The notes: a model not told the origin generated them from the sequence alone. DNA of 41,747 nt from Oscillospiraceae bacterium (GCA_902787975.1 CADAIP010000019.1:1-41747), one strand, 5' to 3'; positions 1 through 8,100 are shown, counted from the first letter of the stretch. A program made the numbers and translations.

Positions 1-1
1 A

Positions 2-124
2 GGTAAGTCTCCTATCGGTCTCCCCGGCCCTGTTACACCTTGGGGTGTTCCTACATTGGGTAAGAAGACACGTAATAAGAAGAAGCAGTCCAGCAAGTAT
101 ATTGTTAAGTCGAGAAAGGCATAA
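2..124 (+). CDS. rplB: 50S ribosomal protein L2, C-terminal end (partial)
   Basis: The last 40 codons of L2, a primary 23S rRNA-binding protein at the peptidyl-transferase centre, run in from the left edge. The reading frame starting at base 2 gives the conserved L2 tail, including [14 protein letters not shown] and a Lys/Arg-rich end KYIVKSRKA followed by TAA. The 5' part lies outside the window. rpsS follows 12 bases later with its Shine-Dalgarno site AAGGAGG overlapping the L2 stop, the normal S10-operon order L2-S19. Confidence 0.95.
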   Translation, partial: GKSPIGLPGPVTPWGVPTLGKKTRNKKKQSSKYIVKSRKA

Positions 125-136
125 GGAGGCAGTTCA

Positions 137-415
137 ATGAGTAGATCAACCAAAAAGGGCTATTACGTTCAGGACGCTCTCATGAAGAAGGTCGAGGCGT
201 TGAATGCAGCCAACGACAAGAAGATCATCCAGACTTGGTCTAGAGCTTCTACGATTTTCCCTGAATTCGTCGGCCACACAATCGCAGTATACGACGGTCA
301 CAAGCATGTTCCGGTATACGTTACTGAGGACATGGTAGGACACAAGCTTGGTGAGTTCGCACCTACACGTAAGTTCGGCGGTCACACAAGCAACGAGAAG
401 TCCGCTTCTAACTGA
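137..415 (+). CDS. rpsS: 30S ribosomal protein S19
   Basis: S19 sits in the head of the small subunit and pairs with S13 near the A site. The 92-residue product has the usual length and the family signatures [10 protein letters not shown] at the N-terminus, [19 protein letters not shown] in the middle and [12 protein letters not shown] near the end. The start is fixed by AAGGAGG at 123-129, seven bases upstream. It lies between rplB and rplV as in nearly all bacterial S10 operons and is transcribed with them. Confidence 0.98.
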   Translation: MSRSTKKGYYVQDALMKKVEALNAANDKKIIQTWSRASTIFPEFVGHTIAVYDGHKHVPVYVTEDMVGHKLGEFAPTRKFGGHTSNEKSASN

Positions 416-432
416 TAAGGAGGGTAAGATCT

Positions 433-609
433 GTGGAAAAGATTATTTTAAGCAGAGACAATATTGAGAAGAACCGCGAGAAGATCCTCGAAGCTTATGC
501 GGCTCCTTCCAAGTCTTCTAACAAGCTTAGCAGAGAAAGCTTCTCGGTATGGGAAGAGACAGAGGAACAGCAACAGCTAAGTACATTAGAATTGCTCCCC
601 GTAAGGTAA
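433..609 (+). CDS. Short GTG-start ORF, probably the out-of-frame 5' end of rplV
   Basis: A GTG at 433 lies eight bases after a strong Shine-Dalgarno site (AAGGAGGG, 417-424), exactly where the next ribosomal gene should start after rpsS. It opens 58 codons (MEKIILSRDN..., ending ...LELLPVR) that overlap the accepted L22 frame by 61 bases. The codons look like those of the neighbours, and there is no reason for a separate gene here. If one A is added to the AA at 566-567, the frame runs on as ...SVWEETEE then TATAKYIRIAPRK, giving a 153-residue L22 with a charged N-terminal extension. Either the sequence lacks a base here, or the two frames are really separate and coupled. No known protein is recognised in the short frame alone. 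Confidence 0.5.
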   Translation: MEKIILSRDNIEKNREKILEAYAAPSKSSNKLSRESFSVWEETEEQQQLSTLELLPVR

Positions 610-893
610 GAGTAGTTGCTAATCTCATCAAGGGTAAGTCTTTAGATGATGCTTATGCAATCCTCACATACACACCCAAGGCAGCTTCACCTGTTATCGC
701 AAAGGTTTTGAAGTCAGCTGAGGCAAATGCTGTCAACAACTTTGATCTCTCCAGAGACAAGCTTTATGTTGCAGATTGCATTTCCAACCCCGGCCCCGTG
801 CTCAAGAGATATATCCCCAGAGCAAGAGGTTCGGCTAGTTCGATCAAGAAGAGAACAAGTCACGTTACTGTAGTTCTCAAGGAAAGGGTATAA
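549..893 (+). CDS. rplV: 50S ribosomal protein L22
   Basis: L22 lines the exit tunnel of the large subunit. The frame from ATG 549 encodes 114 residues with the family core AKYIRIAPRKVRVVANLI, then NNFDLSRDKLYVADC and the C-terminal RARGSASSIKKRTSHVTVV hairpin. ATG 549 has only a weak purine stretch upstream, unlike every neighbour, and the frame is closed at 528-530 (TAG). The strong ribosome site lies at 417-424 in front of GTG 433 in another frame, so the true start may be 433 with one base missing near 566. Everything from about codon 7 onward is certain; the first six residues (MGRDRG) are probably not genuine. Confidence 0.9.
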   Translation: MGRDRGTATAKYIRIAPRKVRVVANLIKGKSLDDAYAILTYTPKAASPVIAKVLKSAEANAVNNFDLSRDKLYVADCISNPGPVLKRYIPRARGSASSIKKRTSHVTVVLKERV

Positions 894-905
894 GGAGGTT
901 TAAGC

Positions 906-1655
906 ATGGGTCAGAAAGTTAACCCGAATGGACTTAGAGTAGGCGTTATCGATGACTGGAGCTCACACTGGTATGCCGACAAGAATACCTTTTCTGATTG
1001 TCTTGTCGAAGATCAGAAGATCCGTGAGTTCGTATTGAAGGCAGTTGAGCCTATCGCAAGAGGCAACGCTAAGAAGCCCGTAGATGAGAGCCGCACAAAT
1101 GTTGCTGGTGTTTCAAAGGTCATCATCGACCGTAAGGGCACAGACAGAATCAACGTTATTGTTAAGACAGCTCGTCCTTCACTCGTAGGTGGAGACAAGG
1201 GTTCAGGAAGAATAGCTCTTAAGGATGCACTTGAGAAGGAATTCAACAAGAACGTTGCTAAGGATCAGAAGAGAACATTCACTGTTGATATCGAAGTTAT
1301 CAAGAACAGTGATACAGATGCACTCCTCGTAGCTCAGAATATTGCAGCTCAGCTCGAGAACCGTGCAAGCTTCAGAAGAGCAATGAAGAGAGCAATGCAG
1401 ATGGCTATGAAGCAGCCCGGCGTTCTCGGAATCAAGACAAAGTGCTCCGGCCGTTTGGGCGGTGCCGAGATCGCAAGATCCGAGACATATCACGAGGGCA
1501 CAATCCCGCTTCAGACACTCCGTGCTGATATCGATTATGGATTTGCTGAGGCAAAGACAACATACGGTATCATCGGCGTTAAAGTCTGGATCTACAAGGG
1601 TGAAGTATTCGGCCAGAAGAGCCAGTCAAAGAAGTCTGAAGGAGGAAAAGCTTAA
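906..1655 (+). CDS. rpsC: 30S ribosomal protein S3
   Basis: S3 helps form the mRNA entry tunnel and carries helicase-associated basic residues. The product of 249 residues begins [14 protein letters not shown], typical of the family, has a KH-type RNA-binding domain around residues 40-125 and the C-terminal S3 domain with [13 protein letters not shown] and [12 protein letters not shown]. The C-terminal tail is Lys/Ser/Gly rich. The length is a little above the usual 210-230, owing to short insertions in the KH part. The ribosome site AAGGAGG is at 892-898. It overlaps rplP by one base (TAATG). Confidence 0.98.
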   Translation: MGQKVNPNGLRVGVIDDWSSHWYADKNTFSDCLVEDQKIREFVLKAVEPIARGNAKKPVDESRTNVAGVSKVIIDRKGTDRINVIVKTARPSLVGGDKGSGRIALKDALEKEFNKNVAKDQKRTFTVDIEVIKNSDTDALLVAQNIAAQLENRASFRRAMKRAMQMAMKQPGVLGIKTKCSGRLGGAEIARSETYHEGTIPLQTLRADIDYGFAEAKTTYGIIGVKVWIYKGEVFGQKSQSKKSEGGKA

Positions 1656-2086
1656 TGTTACTTCCTAAGAGAACAAAGTATAGAAAGCAGCAGAGAGGCC
1701 GTATGAAGGGCCAGGCTCACCGCGGCAACTTCGTAGCTTACGGTGATTACGGACTTCAGGCACTTGAACCCTGCTGGATCAAGTCAAATCAGATCGAAGC
1801 AGCACGTATCGCAATCAACAGATACGTAAAGCGTGGCGGTAAGGTATGGATCAAGATCTTCCCTGACAAGCCGGTATCAAAGAAGCCTGCACAGGTCCGA
1901 ATGGGTTCCGGTAAGGCAGCAAACGAGTACTGGTGCGCAGTAGTTAAGCCGGGCAGAGTTCTTTTCGAGATCTCAGGCGTTACTGAAGAGCAGGCAAGAG
2001 AAGCAATGAGACTTGCAGGACACAAGCTCCCTTGCAAGACAAAGTTTATCGCAAAGGTAAAGGAGGAAAGCACAAATGAAGGTTGA
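1655..2086 (+). CDS. rplP: 50S ribosomal protein L16
   Basis: L16 binds near the A-site tRNA and helps to assemble the large subunit. The 143-residue product begins [19 protein letters not shown] and has the conserved [18 protein letters not shown] and [19 protein letters not shown] stretches. ATG 1655 shares its A with the rpsC stop, so the two genes are translationally coupled; GGAGG sits inside the last rpsC codons (1641-1645). The 3' end overlaps rpmC by 11 bases, again suggesting coupling. Confidence 0.98.
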   Translation: MLLPKRTKYRKQQRGRMKGQAHRGNFVAYGDYGLQALEPCWIKSNQIEAARIAINRYVKRGGKVWIKIFPDKPVSKKPAQVRMGSGKAANEYWCAVVKPGRVLFEISGVTEEQAREAMRLAGHKLPCKTKFIAKVKEESTNEG

Positions 2087-2276
2087 AGAAATCCGCAAGA
2101 TGTCTGATGAAGAACTTTCTTCTGAGCTCGCCTCTTTGAAGGAAGAACTCTTCAAGCTCCGCTTCCAGCATGCAACAAACCAGCTCGACAATACAGCTCA
2201 GATTGCACAGGTTAAGCGTGATATCGCTAGAGTAATGACAATTCAGCGCGAGAAGCAGCTCGCTGCTAATAAGTAA
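2076..2276 (+). CDS. rpmC: 50S ribosomal protein L29
   Basis: L29 is a small two-helix protein near the tunnel exit. The 66-residue product starts [18 protein letters not shown] and contains the diagnostic [19 protein letters not shown] with the [10 protein letters not shown] helix after it. Its ATG lies inside the end of rplP, with AAGGAGG at 2058-2064 within rplP, so the overlap of 11 bases is set by the sequence and not by a wrong start. Order L16-L29-S17 is standard. Confidence 0.97.
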   Translation: MKVEEIRKMSDEELSSELASLKEELFKLRFQHATNQLDNTAQIAQVKRDIARVMTIQREKQLAANK

Positions 2277-2290
2277 GGAGGAGACGACAA

Positions 2291-2548
2291 ATGGCTGAAA
2301 GAAACTTAAGAAAAACCAGAGTCGGTCTCGTTACATCTGACAAGATGGATAAGACGATCACAGTTTCCGTCGTAGAGCACGTTAAGCACCCTCTTTACGG
2401 AAAGATCATGAAGAGAACCTACAAGCTTAAGGCACACGATGAGAACAACGATGCTCACATCGGCGATAAGGTTGAGGTTATGGAGACACGCCCTATTTCC
2501 AAGGATAAGCGTTGGAGACTGGTTAGTGTCGTTGAGAAGGCTAAGTAA
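2291..2548 (+). CDS. rpsQ: 30S ribosomal protein S17
   Basis: S17 is a primary 16S rRNA-binding protein of the OB-fold type. The 85-residue product shows [19 protein letters not shown], then [19 protein letters not shown] and [19 protein letters not shown], all conserved. AAGGAGGAG at 2275-2283 gives the start. It is the last gene of the S10 part; rplN follows after 24 bases with its own ribosome site and without a terminator, so the S10 and spc parts appear continuous. Confidence 0.98.
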   Translation: MAERNLRKTRVGLVTSDKMDKTITVSVVEHVKHPLYGKIMKRTYKLKAHDENNDAHIGDKVEVMETRPISKDKRWRLVSVVEKAK

Positions 2549-2572
2549 GGCGATTAAAGGAGGATATATCAG

Positions 2573-2941
2573 ATGATTCAGGTTGAATCCAGACTCAGAT
2601 CTGCCGACAACACCGGAGCAAAAGAGCTTCTCTGCATCAAAGTTTTGGGTGGCTCTTGGAGAAAGTATGCCAACATTGGCGACGTTATCGTTTGCTCCGT
2701 AAAGAGCGCTGCTCCCGGCGGCATGGTCAAGAAGGGTGATGTTGTTAAAGCCGTTGTAGTACGTTCCAAGCAGGGCGTAAGACGTAATGACGGTTCTTAT
2801 ATCAAGTTCGACGAGAATGCGGCTGTCATCATTAAGGAAGACAAGAATCCCCGCGGTACTCGTATCTTTGGACCCATAGCAAGAGAGTTAAGAGATAAGG
2901 ACTACATGAAGATCCTGTCTCTCGCTCCGGAAGTTCTTTAA
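2573..2941 (+). CDS. rplN: 50S ribosomal protein L14
   Basis: L14 contributes to bridges between subunits and binds 23S rRNA domain VI. The 122-residue product begins [19 protein letters not shown] and has the family segments [38 protein letters not shown] and [10 protein letters not shown]. The length is the family norm. AAGGAGGA at 2557-2564 fixes the start. First gene of the spc part, followed at 14 bases by rplX. Confidence 0.98.
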   Translation: MIQVESRLRSADNTGAKELLCIKVLGGSWRKYANIGDVIVCSVKSAAPGGMVKKGDVVKAVVVRSKQGVRRNDGSYIKFDENAAVIIKEDKNPRGTRIFGPIARELRDKDYMKILSLAPEVL

Positions 2942-2955
2942 GGAGGAATCGACAC

Positions 2956-3309
2956 ATGGCTAAGAGTAGTGTTCATGTAAAGAAAGACGACCAGGTCATT
3001 GTCATTTCCGGCAAGGACAAGGGCGCAAAGGGTAAGGTTCTCATGGTAGATGAGAAGAAGGGCAGAGTTTACGTAGAAGGCGTAAACATGGTCAAGAAGC
3101 ATCAGAAGGCTAGATCCCAGACAGCTCCTTCAGGAATTGTTGAGCGTGAAGGTTCTATCGATGCATCAAACGTAATGCTCGTTGACCCCAAGACAGGCAA
3201 GCCCACAAGAGTTGGCTACCGTATTAACGAAGACGGTTCTAAGTCCAGGATCGCTAAGAGATCCGGCGAGGTCATCGATACGGTTTCTAAGGCTAAGAAG
3301 GGGGAGTAA
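2956..3309 (+). CDS. rplX: 50S ribosomal protein L24
   Basis: L24 starts assembly of the large subunit. The 117-residue product has an N-terminal KOW motif (DQVIVISGKDKGAKGKV, residues about 12-28) and the L24 middle VYVEGVNMVKKHQKARSQ followed by GIVEREGSIDASNVMLVDP. The C-terminal 30 residues are basic and a little longer than in Escherichia coli, as is usual in Firmicutes. AAGGAGG at 2940-2946 is the ribosome site. rplE starts three bases after the stop. Confidence 0.97.
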   Translation: MAKSSVHVKKDDQVIVISGKDKGAKGKVLMVDEKKGRVYVEGVNMVKKHQKARSQTAPSGIVEREGSIDASNVMLVDPKTGKPTRVGYRINEDGSKSRIAKRSGEVIDTVSKAKKGE

Positions 3310-3312
3310 TCA

Positions 3313-3852
3313 ATGACCAGATTAAAAGATAAGTACATTTCCGAAGTAGCACCCGCACTTCAGGAGAAGTTCAAGTACAGCTCACCTATGCAGATCCCGA
3401 AGGTCGACAAGATCGTCCTCAACATGGGTGTTGGCGAAGTTAAGGATAACCCGAAGGCTCTTGAGAGCGCTATGCGTGACATGGGCATCATTGCAGGCCA
3501 GAAGCCTGTAGCAACGGTTTCCTCAAAGTCTATCGCAGCCTTCAAGCTCAGAGAGGGCATGAAGATCGGATGCAAGGTTACTTTGAGAGGCGATAATATG
3601 TATTACTTCCTCGATAAGCTTGTCAGCCTTGCTCTTCCTCGTGTACGTGACTTCCGCGGAATCAATCCCAATTCCTTCGACGGACACGGTAACTATGCGA
3701 TGGGTATCAAGGAGCAGCTTATGTTCCCTGAAATCGACTACGACAAGATCGACAAGATTCGCGGTATGGACATCATCATTGTTACTACTGCCGGAACAGA
3801 CGAAGAGGCATTCGAGCTCTTGAAGCTCATGGGCATGCCTTTCCGCAAGTAA
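3313..3852 (+). CDS. rplE: 50S ribosomal protein L5
   Basis: L5 binds 5S rRNA in the central protuberance and contacts P-site tRNA. The 179-residue product has [19 protein letters not shown], the loop [36 protein letters not shown] and the C-terminal [19 protein letters not shown]. Its length equals that of the family. The ribosome site GGGGGAG is formed by the last rplX codons, so rplX and rplE are closely coupled. Confidence 0.98.
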   Translation: MTRLKDKYISEVAPALQEKFKYSSPMQIPKVDKIVLNMGVGEVKDNPKALESAMRDMGIIAGQKPVATVSSKSIAAFKLREGMKIGCKVTLRGDNMYYFLDKLVSLALPRVRDFRGINPNSFDGHGNYAMGIKEQLMFPEIDYDKIDKIRGMDIIIVTTAGTDEEAFELLKLMGMPFRK

Positions 3853-3870
3853 TTTGGAGGAGAATATCAC

Positions 3871-4056
3871 ATGGCAAAGAAGTCAATGATTCTTAAGTCT
3901 CAGAGGACACCCAAGTTTTCCACACAGCAGCATAACCGTTGCAAGATCTGCGGAAGACCTCATGCCTATATCCGTAAGTACGGCATCTGCCGTCTCTGCT
4001 TCCGTGATTTGGCATACAAGGGAGAGATTCCGGGCGTAAGAAAGGCAAGCTGGTAA
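3871..4056 (+). CDS. rpsN: 30S ribosomal protein S14, zinc-type
   Basis: S14 sits in the small-subunit head. This 61-residue form is the short C+ type that binds one zinc ion: [13 protein letters not shown] and [12 protein letters not shown] give two CxxC pairs. The C-terminal [11 protein letters not shown] is diagnostic. Zinc-type S14 is usual in Gram-positive bacteria, and I see no zinc-free paralogue in the window. TTGGAGGAG at 3853-3861 sets the start. The stop codon touches a possible hairpin (4056-4084) before rpsH. Confidence 0.97.
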   Translation: MAKKSMILKSQRTPKFSTQQHNRCKICGRPHAYIRKYGICRLCFRDLAYKGEIPGVRKASW

Positions 4057-4084
4057 CAGTTTCTTTCTTAAGAATTAGAACTGT
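4056..4084 (+). promoter_or_regulatory. Imperfect hairpin between rpsN and rpsH
   Basis: Arms ACAGTT (4056-4061) and AACTGT (4079-4084) pair, and the region between them (TTCTTAAGAA core) can extend the helix with a few mismatches. It starts at the last base of the rpsN stop codon and lies in a longer than usual 52-base gap. There is no T run, so it is not a normal terminator. It could be a processing or translational control site; the role is unproved. Confidence 0.4.
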
Positions 4085-4108
4085 CCATATTTAACAGGAG
4101 GAAGAATT

Positions 4109-4504
4109 ATGCAGATTACAGATGCAATCGCAGATATGCTTACAAGAATCCGCAATGCCGGTACTGCAGGACACGCTACAGTTGATGTTCCCCAGTCCAA
4201 CATGAAGAAGGCTATTGCTCAGATTCTCCTTGATGAAGGATATATTGAGAAGTTTGAGACACTCGAGGGAAATACTCAGGGTATCATCAGAATCACACTC
4301 AAGTATTCCGGAAGAAAGCCGGTTATCTCCGGTATCAAGAGAATCTCCAAGCCCGGTCTTCGTACATATGCGGACAAGGAGAATCTGCCCCGCGTACTCA
4401 ACGGCTTAGGCGTTGCTATCATCTCAACATCTAAGGGTGTTATGACAGATAAGCAGGCTAGAAAGCTCGGCGTTGGCGGCGAAGTTCTCGCTTATATTTG
4501 GTAA
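4109..4504 (+). CDS. rpsH: 30S ribosomal protein S8
   Basis: S8 is a primary binder of the central domain of 16S rRNA. The 131-residue product begins [17 protein letters not shown], has [18 protein letters not shown] in the middle and ends [22 protein letters not shown], the typical S8 C-terminus. Length is normal. CAGGAGGAAG at 4096-4105 is the ribosome site. In E. coli S8 represses spc-operon translation; here the gene is flanked on both sides by gaps that can fold into hairpins, whereas the other genes in this cluster are nearly contiguous. Confidence 0.98.
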   Translation: MQITDAIADMLTRIRNAGTAGHATVDVPQSNMKKAIAQILLDEGYIEKFETLEGNTQGIIRITLKYSGRKPVISGIKRISKPGLRTYADKENLPRVLNGLGVAIISTSKGVMTDKQARKLGVGGEVLAYIW

Positions 4505-4505
4505 T

Positions 4506-4535
4506 TTTTAGAAGTCTGATCAAGACTTCCTAAAA
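4506..4535 (+). promoter_or_regulatory. Strong hairpin directly after rpsH
   Basis: TTTTA-GAAGTC (4506-4516) pairs with GACTTC-C-TAAAA (4524-4535) around the loop TGATCAA, 11 base pairs with a single bulged C. It begins two bases after the rpsH stop. The right arm is followed by TATAC and not by a run of T, so complete termination is unlikely. A partial terminator or mRNA processing site is the best reading. Confidence 0.5.
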
Positions 4536-4554
4536 TATACATCTCTGAAAAGCC

Positions 4555-4580
4555 CCGGGTAGGGCGACATACCCATCCGG
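4555..4580 (+). promoter_or_regulatory. Second hairpin in the rpsH-rplF gap
   Basis: CCGGGTA (4555-4561) can pair with TACCC and CCGG (4570-4580) with two bulged bases; the loop is GGGCGACA. It lies 32 bases before rplF, upstream of the ribosome site AGGAGGA (4600-4606). Together with the hairpin at 4506 it makes this the most structured gap of the operon. I do not recognise a known riboswitch or leader family. Confidence 0.35.
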
Positions 4581-4612
4581 AGGTTAAATCTCAAGAGCAG
4601 GAGGAAAAATTT

Positions 4613-5152
4613 ATGTCAAGAATCGGCAGAATGCCCATAGTCGTTCCCGCCGGCGTCGATGTTAAGATCGATGGTCAGCACGTAACGGTTAAGGGCGGCA
4701 AAGCAGAGCTCTCACTTGATGTACATCCCGACATCACAGTAAAGCTGGAGGATGGACAGATCCTCGTATCACGTCCTTCCGATGATAAGAATCATCGTTC
4801 ACTCCACGGCCTTACAAGAGCGCTCATTCAGAATATGGTAACCGGCGTACACGAAGGTTTCTCTAAGACATTGGAGATCAACGGTGTAGGTTACAGAGCA
4901 ACAAAGCAGGGCAACAAGGTTGTATTCAACCTCGGTTATTCTCATCCTATCGAGATGGTTGAACCCGCTGGCATCACAATCGATGTCAAAGATAACCAGG
5001 TCATCGTACAGGGCGCTGACAAGCAGCTCGTAGGCGAGACAGCAGCAAAGATCCGTTCTCTCAGAGTTCCTGATGTTTATAAGGGCAAGGGTATCAAGTA
5101 TGCCGGTGAGCACCTTATCATCAAGGAAGGTAAGACCGGTGCTAAGAAGTAA
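4613..5152 (+). CDS. rplF: 50S ribosomal protein L6
   Basis: L6 lies at the base of the L7/L12 stalk next to the sarcin-ricin loop. The 179-residue product shows SRIGRMPIVVPAGVDVKI, then LHGLTRALIQNMVTGVHEG, LEINGVGYRATKQGNKVVF and the C-terminal RVPDVYKGKGIKYAGE, the full two-domain L6. AGGAGGA at 4600-4606 marks the start. The distance from rpsH is 108 bases, longer than at any other junction in the cluster. Confidence 0.98.
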   Translation: MSRIGRMPIVVPAGVDVKIDGQHVTVKGGKAELSLDVHPDITVKLEDGQILVSRPSDDKNHRSLHGLTRALIQNMVTGVHEGFSKTLEINGVGYRATKQGNKVVFNLGYSHPIEMVEPAGITIDVKDNQVIVQGADKQLVGETAAKIRSLRVPDVYKGKGIKYAGEHLIIKEGKTGAKK

Positions 5153-5175
5153 GGCGCAAAGGGGGTTTATTCAAC

Positions 5176-5537
5176 ATGATTGGTAGAATTGATAAAAATG
5201 AAATTCAAAGCATGTTCGTGTAAGAAAGAAGATTTCCGGAACGACAGAGTGCCCTCGTCTTTGCGTATATAGAAGCAACAGCCACATTTACGCTCAGATC
5301 ATCGATGATACAAAGGGAGTTACTCTTGTTAGCGCTTCTACGCTCGACAAGGAGATCAAGGGCTCCGTATCCGTTGGCAGCAACATCGAGGCAGCTAAAG
5401 CAGTTGGTAAGCTTATCGGTGAGCGCGCAATTGCCAAGGATATCAAGGACGTAGTATTCGACCGTGGCGGATATCTCTATCACGGAAGAGTACAGGCTTT
5501 GGCAGAGGCGGCAAGAGAAGCCGGTCTCTCATTCTAA
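5176..5537 (+). CDS. rplR: 50S ribosomal protein L18, frame broken near codon 11
   Basis: L18 binds 5S rRNA. ATG 5176, ten bases after AAAGGGGG, opens [11 protein letters not shown], a good L18 start, but this frame stops at TAA 5221. The rest of L18 is intact in another frame, open from 5202: [31 protein letters not shown] and the C-terminal [20 protein letters not shown]. That frame is closed upstream by TGA 5199-5201 and has no start of its own. One A added to CAAAG (5206-5210) joins both into a 120-residue protein, the normal length. L18 is essential, so a missing base in the sequence is the likeliest explanation; a real frameshift rescued by recoding or by another copy is less likely. 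Confidence 0.85.
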
Positions 5538-5555
5538 TCGGGAGGAGCAAATTAG

Positions 5556-6074
5556 ATGGCTTTAGAGTCTAAGAACATTTCAAGAGAAGAAAAGAAGGAT
5601 AAGGAGTTCGAAGAGCGCGTTATCCACATCGGCCGTGTTTCCAAGACTGTTAAGGGCGGTAAGAACATGAGATTTGCTGCTCTCGTAGTTATCGGTGACA
5701 GAAAGGGTCGTGTAGGTAAGGGCATCGGTAAGTCCACCGAGGTTCCGGACGCTATCAGAAAGGGTATCGAAGAAGCAAAGAAGAACATCGTTGATGTTTC
5801 AATTGTTAACGGTACTATCCCTCACGAGACAGTCGGTGAATTCGCTGCAGCTCACATCGTTATGAAGCCTGCTGCAAACGGTACCGGTGTTATCGCTGGC
5901 GGTCCTGTTCGTTCAGTATGCGAGCTTGCAGGTATCACAGATATCCGTACAAAGTCAATCGGATCCAACAATCCTAACAATATGGTCAACGCTACTATTG
6001 AGGGTCTTAAGTCCTTGAAGTCCGCTGAAGAAGTTGCAAGACTTCGCGGTAAGTCTGTTGACGAGATTAAGTAA
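5556..6074 (+). CDS. rpsE: 30S ribosomal protein S5
   Basis: S5 acts in decoding accuracy and mRNA unwinding. The 172-residue product has the double-stranded-RNA-binding type N-terminal domain ([38 protein letters not shown]) and the C-terminal S5 domain ([36 protein letters not shown]). Length is normal. CGGGAGGAG at 5539-5547 precedes the start. It lies between rplR and rpmD as expected. Confidence 0.98.
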   Translation: MALESKNISREEKKDKEFEERVIHIGRVSKTVKGGKNMRFAALVVIGDRKGRVGKGIGKSTEVPDAIRKGIEEAKKNIVDVSIVNGTIPHETVGEFAAAHIVMKPAANGTGVIAGGPVRSVCELAGITDIRTKSIGSNNPNNMVNATIEGLKSLKSAEEVARLRGKSVDEIK

Positions 6075-6088
6075 GGAGGCCCGCTCAA

Positions 6089-6268
6089 ATGGCTAACATC
6101 AAGATTAAGCTTGTCAAAAGCACAAATAAGGCAAGAGAGTCCGAGAAGGCTACAATCAGAGCTTTGGGCTTGAAGAAGATCGGTCAGACTGTTGAGAAGG
6201 CTGACAATGAGGCTACACGCGGCATGATTAAGAAGGCTGTTAACTACGTAGCCGTAGAAGAGAATTAA
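6089..6268 (+). CDS. rpmD: 50S ribosomal protein L30
   Basis: A 59-residue protein: MANIKIKLVKSTNKARESEK, then ATIRALGLKKIGQTVEK and GMIKKAVNYVAVEEN. This is the small ferredoxin-like L30 with its IRALGLKKIG signature. AAGGAGG at 6073-6079 lies ten bases before the ATG. L30 between S5 and L15 is the standard order in bacteria. The gene is short and therefore easily missed; length and motifs are fully typical. Confidence 0.96.
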   Translation: MANIKIKLVKSTNKARESEKATIRALGLKKIGQTVEKADNEATRGMIKKAVNYVAVEEN

Positions 6269-6280
6269 TGGAGGTGCCAC

Positions 6281-6724
6281 ATGAAGCTCAATGAAATGAC
6301 TTCCGCAGGCAACGAAAAGGCTTATCGTAAGGGTAGAGGTCCCGGATCAGGCAACGGAAAGACTTCCGGCCGTGGTCACAAGGGTCAGAACGCTCGTTCA
6401 GGCGGCGGTGTAAGACCTGGTTTCGAAGGTGGTCAGATGCCCCTTTACAGACGTCTCCCTAAGAGAGGTTTCAATAATAAGAGATTTGCTCCTGCTTACA
6501 TTGAAGTAAATGTTGGAGATCTTGAAGTATTCGATAACGGAACAGCAGTAGATGCTAAGGCTCTCGCTGAGAAGGGTGTTATCACTCTTCCTAAGGTTAA
6601 CGACGGCGTCAAGATTCTCGGCAACGGCGAGCTCACAAAGAAGCTCGATGTAACAGCTGTTAAGTTCACAGCTTCAGCTAAGGAGAAGATTGAGAAGGCC
6701 GGAGGCACGGCTACGGAGGGCTAA
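6281..6724 (+). CDS. rplO: 50S ribosomal protein L15
   Basis: L15 is a late assembly protein of the large subunit with a long basic N-terminal tail. The 147-residue product has [38 protein letters not shown] and [16 protein letters not shown] in its first 70 residues and the globular part after that. The ribosome site TGGAGGTG at 6269-6276 precedes the ATG. secY begins five bases after its stop, the conserved L15-SecY pairing. Confidence 0.98.
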   Translation: MKLNEMTSAGNEKAYRKGRGPGSGNGKTSGRGHKGQNARSGGGVRPGFEGGQMPLYRRLPKRGFNNKRFAPAYIEVNVGDLEVFDNGTAVDAKALAEKGVITLPKVNDGVKILGNGELTKKLDVTAVKFTASAKEKIEKAGGTATEG

Positions 6725-6729
6725 TAGGC

Positions 6730-8073
6730 ATGAATGGTATTTTCGATACTGCAGTTAACGCTTTTCGTGTAGAGTCTATACGTAAAAGACTGCTCTATAC
6801 CTTCATGATCCTGGGCATCTTCATGCTCGGCGGACTCGTACCTGTACCGGGTATCGATGGTGAGAAATTCACCAGCGTTATCCGCCAGTGGGGTCAGCTC
6901 GGTAGCATTATGGACCTAATCTCAGGCGGTGGTCTGTTCCATGCGTCCATTCTGTCACTGGGTGTTTCGCCTTACATTAACGCATCAATCATCATTCAGC
7001 TCTTAACTGTTGTTATCCCTGCATTGGAAGATATGTCCAAAGAGGGTGAATCCGGCAGAAAGAAGATGGATAAGATAACGAGAATTTCGGCTATTTGTCT
7101 GGCTTTTGTTCAGTCCGTCCTGTTCACTTATTCAACACGTGAGGCACTGAACGCAAGCCTTCCGAAATGGCTCAATGCAGGTCTTGTTGTCCTTGCTTTC
7201 ACAGCAGGTGCAGCAATCGTTGTATTCCTCGGTGAGAAGATCAACGATAAGGGAATCGGAAACGGTGTATCCCTCCTGATCTTTGCTGGTATCGCAACCC
7301 GTCTTCCTGACATGGTTAGGACACTTTATGAGAAGTGCGTCAGCATTAGCGACTCAGTCGAAAATGCTGCTTTAGGAGTTCTCCTCGGAATTCTTGTATT
7401 CATCGCTGTAACGATCGTATCTATCGCTATCATCGTCTTCGTTCTCTATGTACAGAACGCAGAAAGAAGAATTCCCGTTCAGTATTCCAAGAAGGTTATC
7501 GGCAGACAGCAGCGTGGTGGTAACAGAGACTATATTCCGCTCAAGGTTAACATGTCCGGTGTTATGCCTGTTATCTTCACAATGTCACTTTTGGCAATCC
7601 CGAACATCATCATTACGTTGTTCTTCAATAACAGCACAAACAAGGTTGCGGTTTGGCTTAAGTCAAGCTTTACAGGAAGTCCGTGGTACTATGTGCTTTA
7701 CTTTCTCCTTGTTATCGGATTTACATTCTTCTATACGGCGATCAATTTCCATCCCGTTGAGATTGCAAACTCCATTACAAAGAACGGCGGTATGATCAAC
7801 GGTATCAGATCCGGTAAGCCGACAACTGATTTCATTAAGTCAACAGCTCACAGACTCAACTGGCTGGAAGCTTTCTTCCTCGTTCTCGTCTGCATCCTGC
7901 CGACAATAATCGGTATTCTCACAGGTTTGGAGAATGTATGGTTTGCAGGAACTTCAGTTTTGATTCTTACAGGTGTTGCTAATGACCTCATCGTTCAGGT
8001 TGAAGGTGAACTTGAGATAAGAAGTCCTAAGGGATTCCTGGAAGATCTTACGATCAAGACAGGCAGAAGGTAA
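6730..8073 (+). CDS. secY: Preprotein translocase channel subunit SecY
   Basis: SecY forms the protein-conducting channel with SecE and SecG in the cytoplasmic membrane. The 447-residue product has about ten hydrophobic segments, the TM2 plug region GGGLFHASILSLGVSPYIN, the cytosolic loop NAERRIPVQYSKKVIGRQ and the downstream PLKVNMSGVMPVIF. The C-terminus ends in a short basic tail. Length is typical (430-450). A GGAGG within the last rplO codons (6714-6718) serves as ribosome site. It is the last gene of the operon: a terminator follows at 8101, and adk, map and infA do not. Confidence 0.98.
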   Translation: MNGIFDTAVNAFRVESIRKRLLYTFMILGIFMLGGLVPVPGIDGEKFTSVIRQWGQLGSIMDLISGGGLFHASILSLGVSPYINASIIIQLLTVVIPALEDMSKEGESGRKKMDKITRISAICLAFVQSVLFTYSTREALNASLPKWLNAGLVVLAFTAGAAIVVFLGEKINDKGIGNGVSLLIFAGIATRLPDMVRTLYEKCVSISDSVENAALGVLLGILVFIAVTIVSIAIIVFVLYVQNAERRIPVQYSKKVIGRQQRGGNRDYIPLKVNMSGVMPVIFTMSLLAIPNIIITLFFNNSTNKVAVWLKSSFTGSPWYYVLYFLLVIGFTFFYTAINFHPVEIANSITKNGGMINGIRSGKPTTDFIKSTAHRLNWLEAFFLVLVCILPTIIGILTGLENVWFAGTSVLILTGVANDLIVQVEGELEIRSPKGFLEDLTIKTGRR

Positions 8074-8100
8074 TCTTTTAACTGCTAAATGTTAATTCAA

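Noticed and set aside
4555..4580. Riboswitch before rplF
   Set aside because: Only a small bulged hairpin; no conserved riboswitch core could be recognised and an intra-operon place before a ribosomal gene is unusual for one.
5190..5223. Programmed -1 frameshift in rplR
   Set aside because: No X XXY YYZ slippery heptamer lies in the proper frame within the overlap (5202-5220), and the A5 run at 5194-5198 is before the stop of the other frame, so slippage there would end translation.
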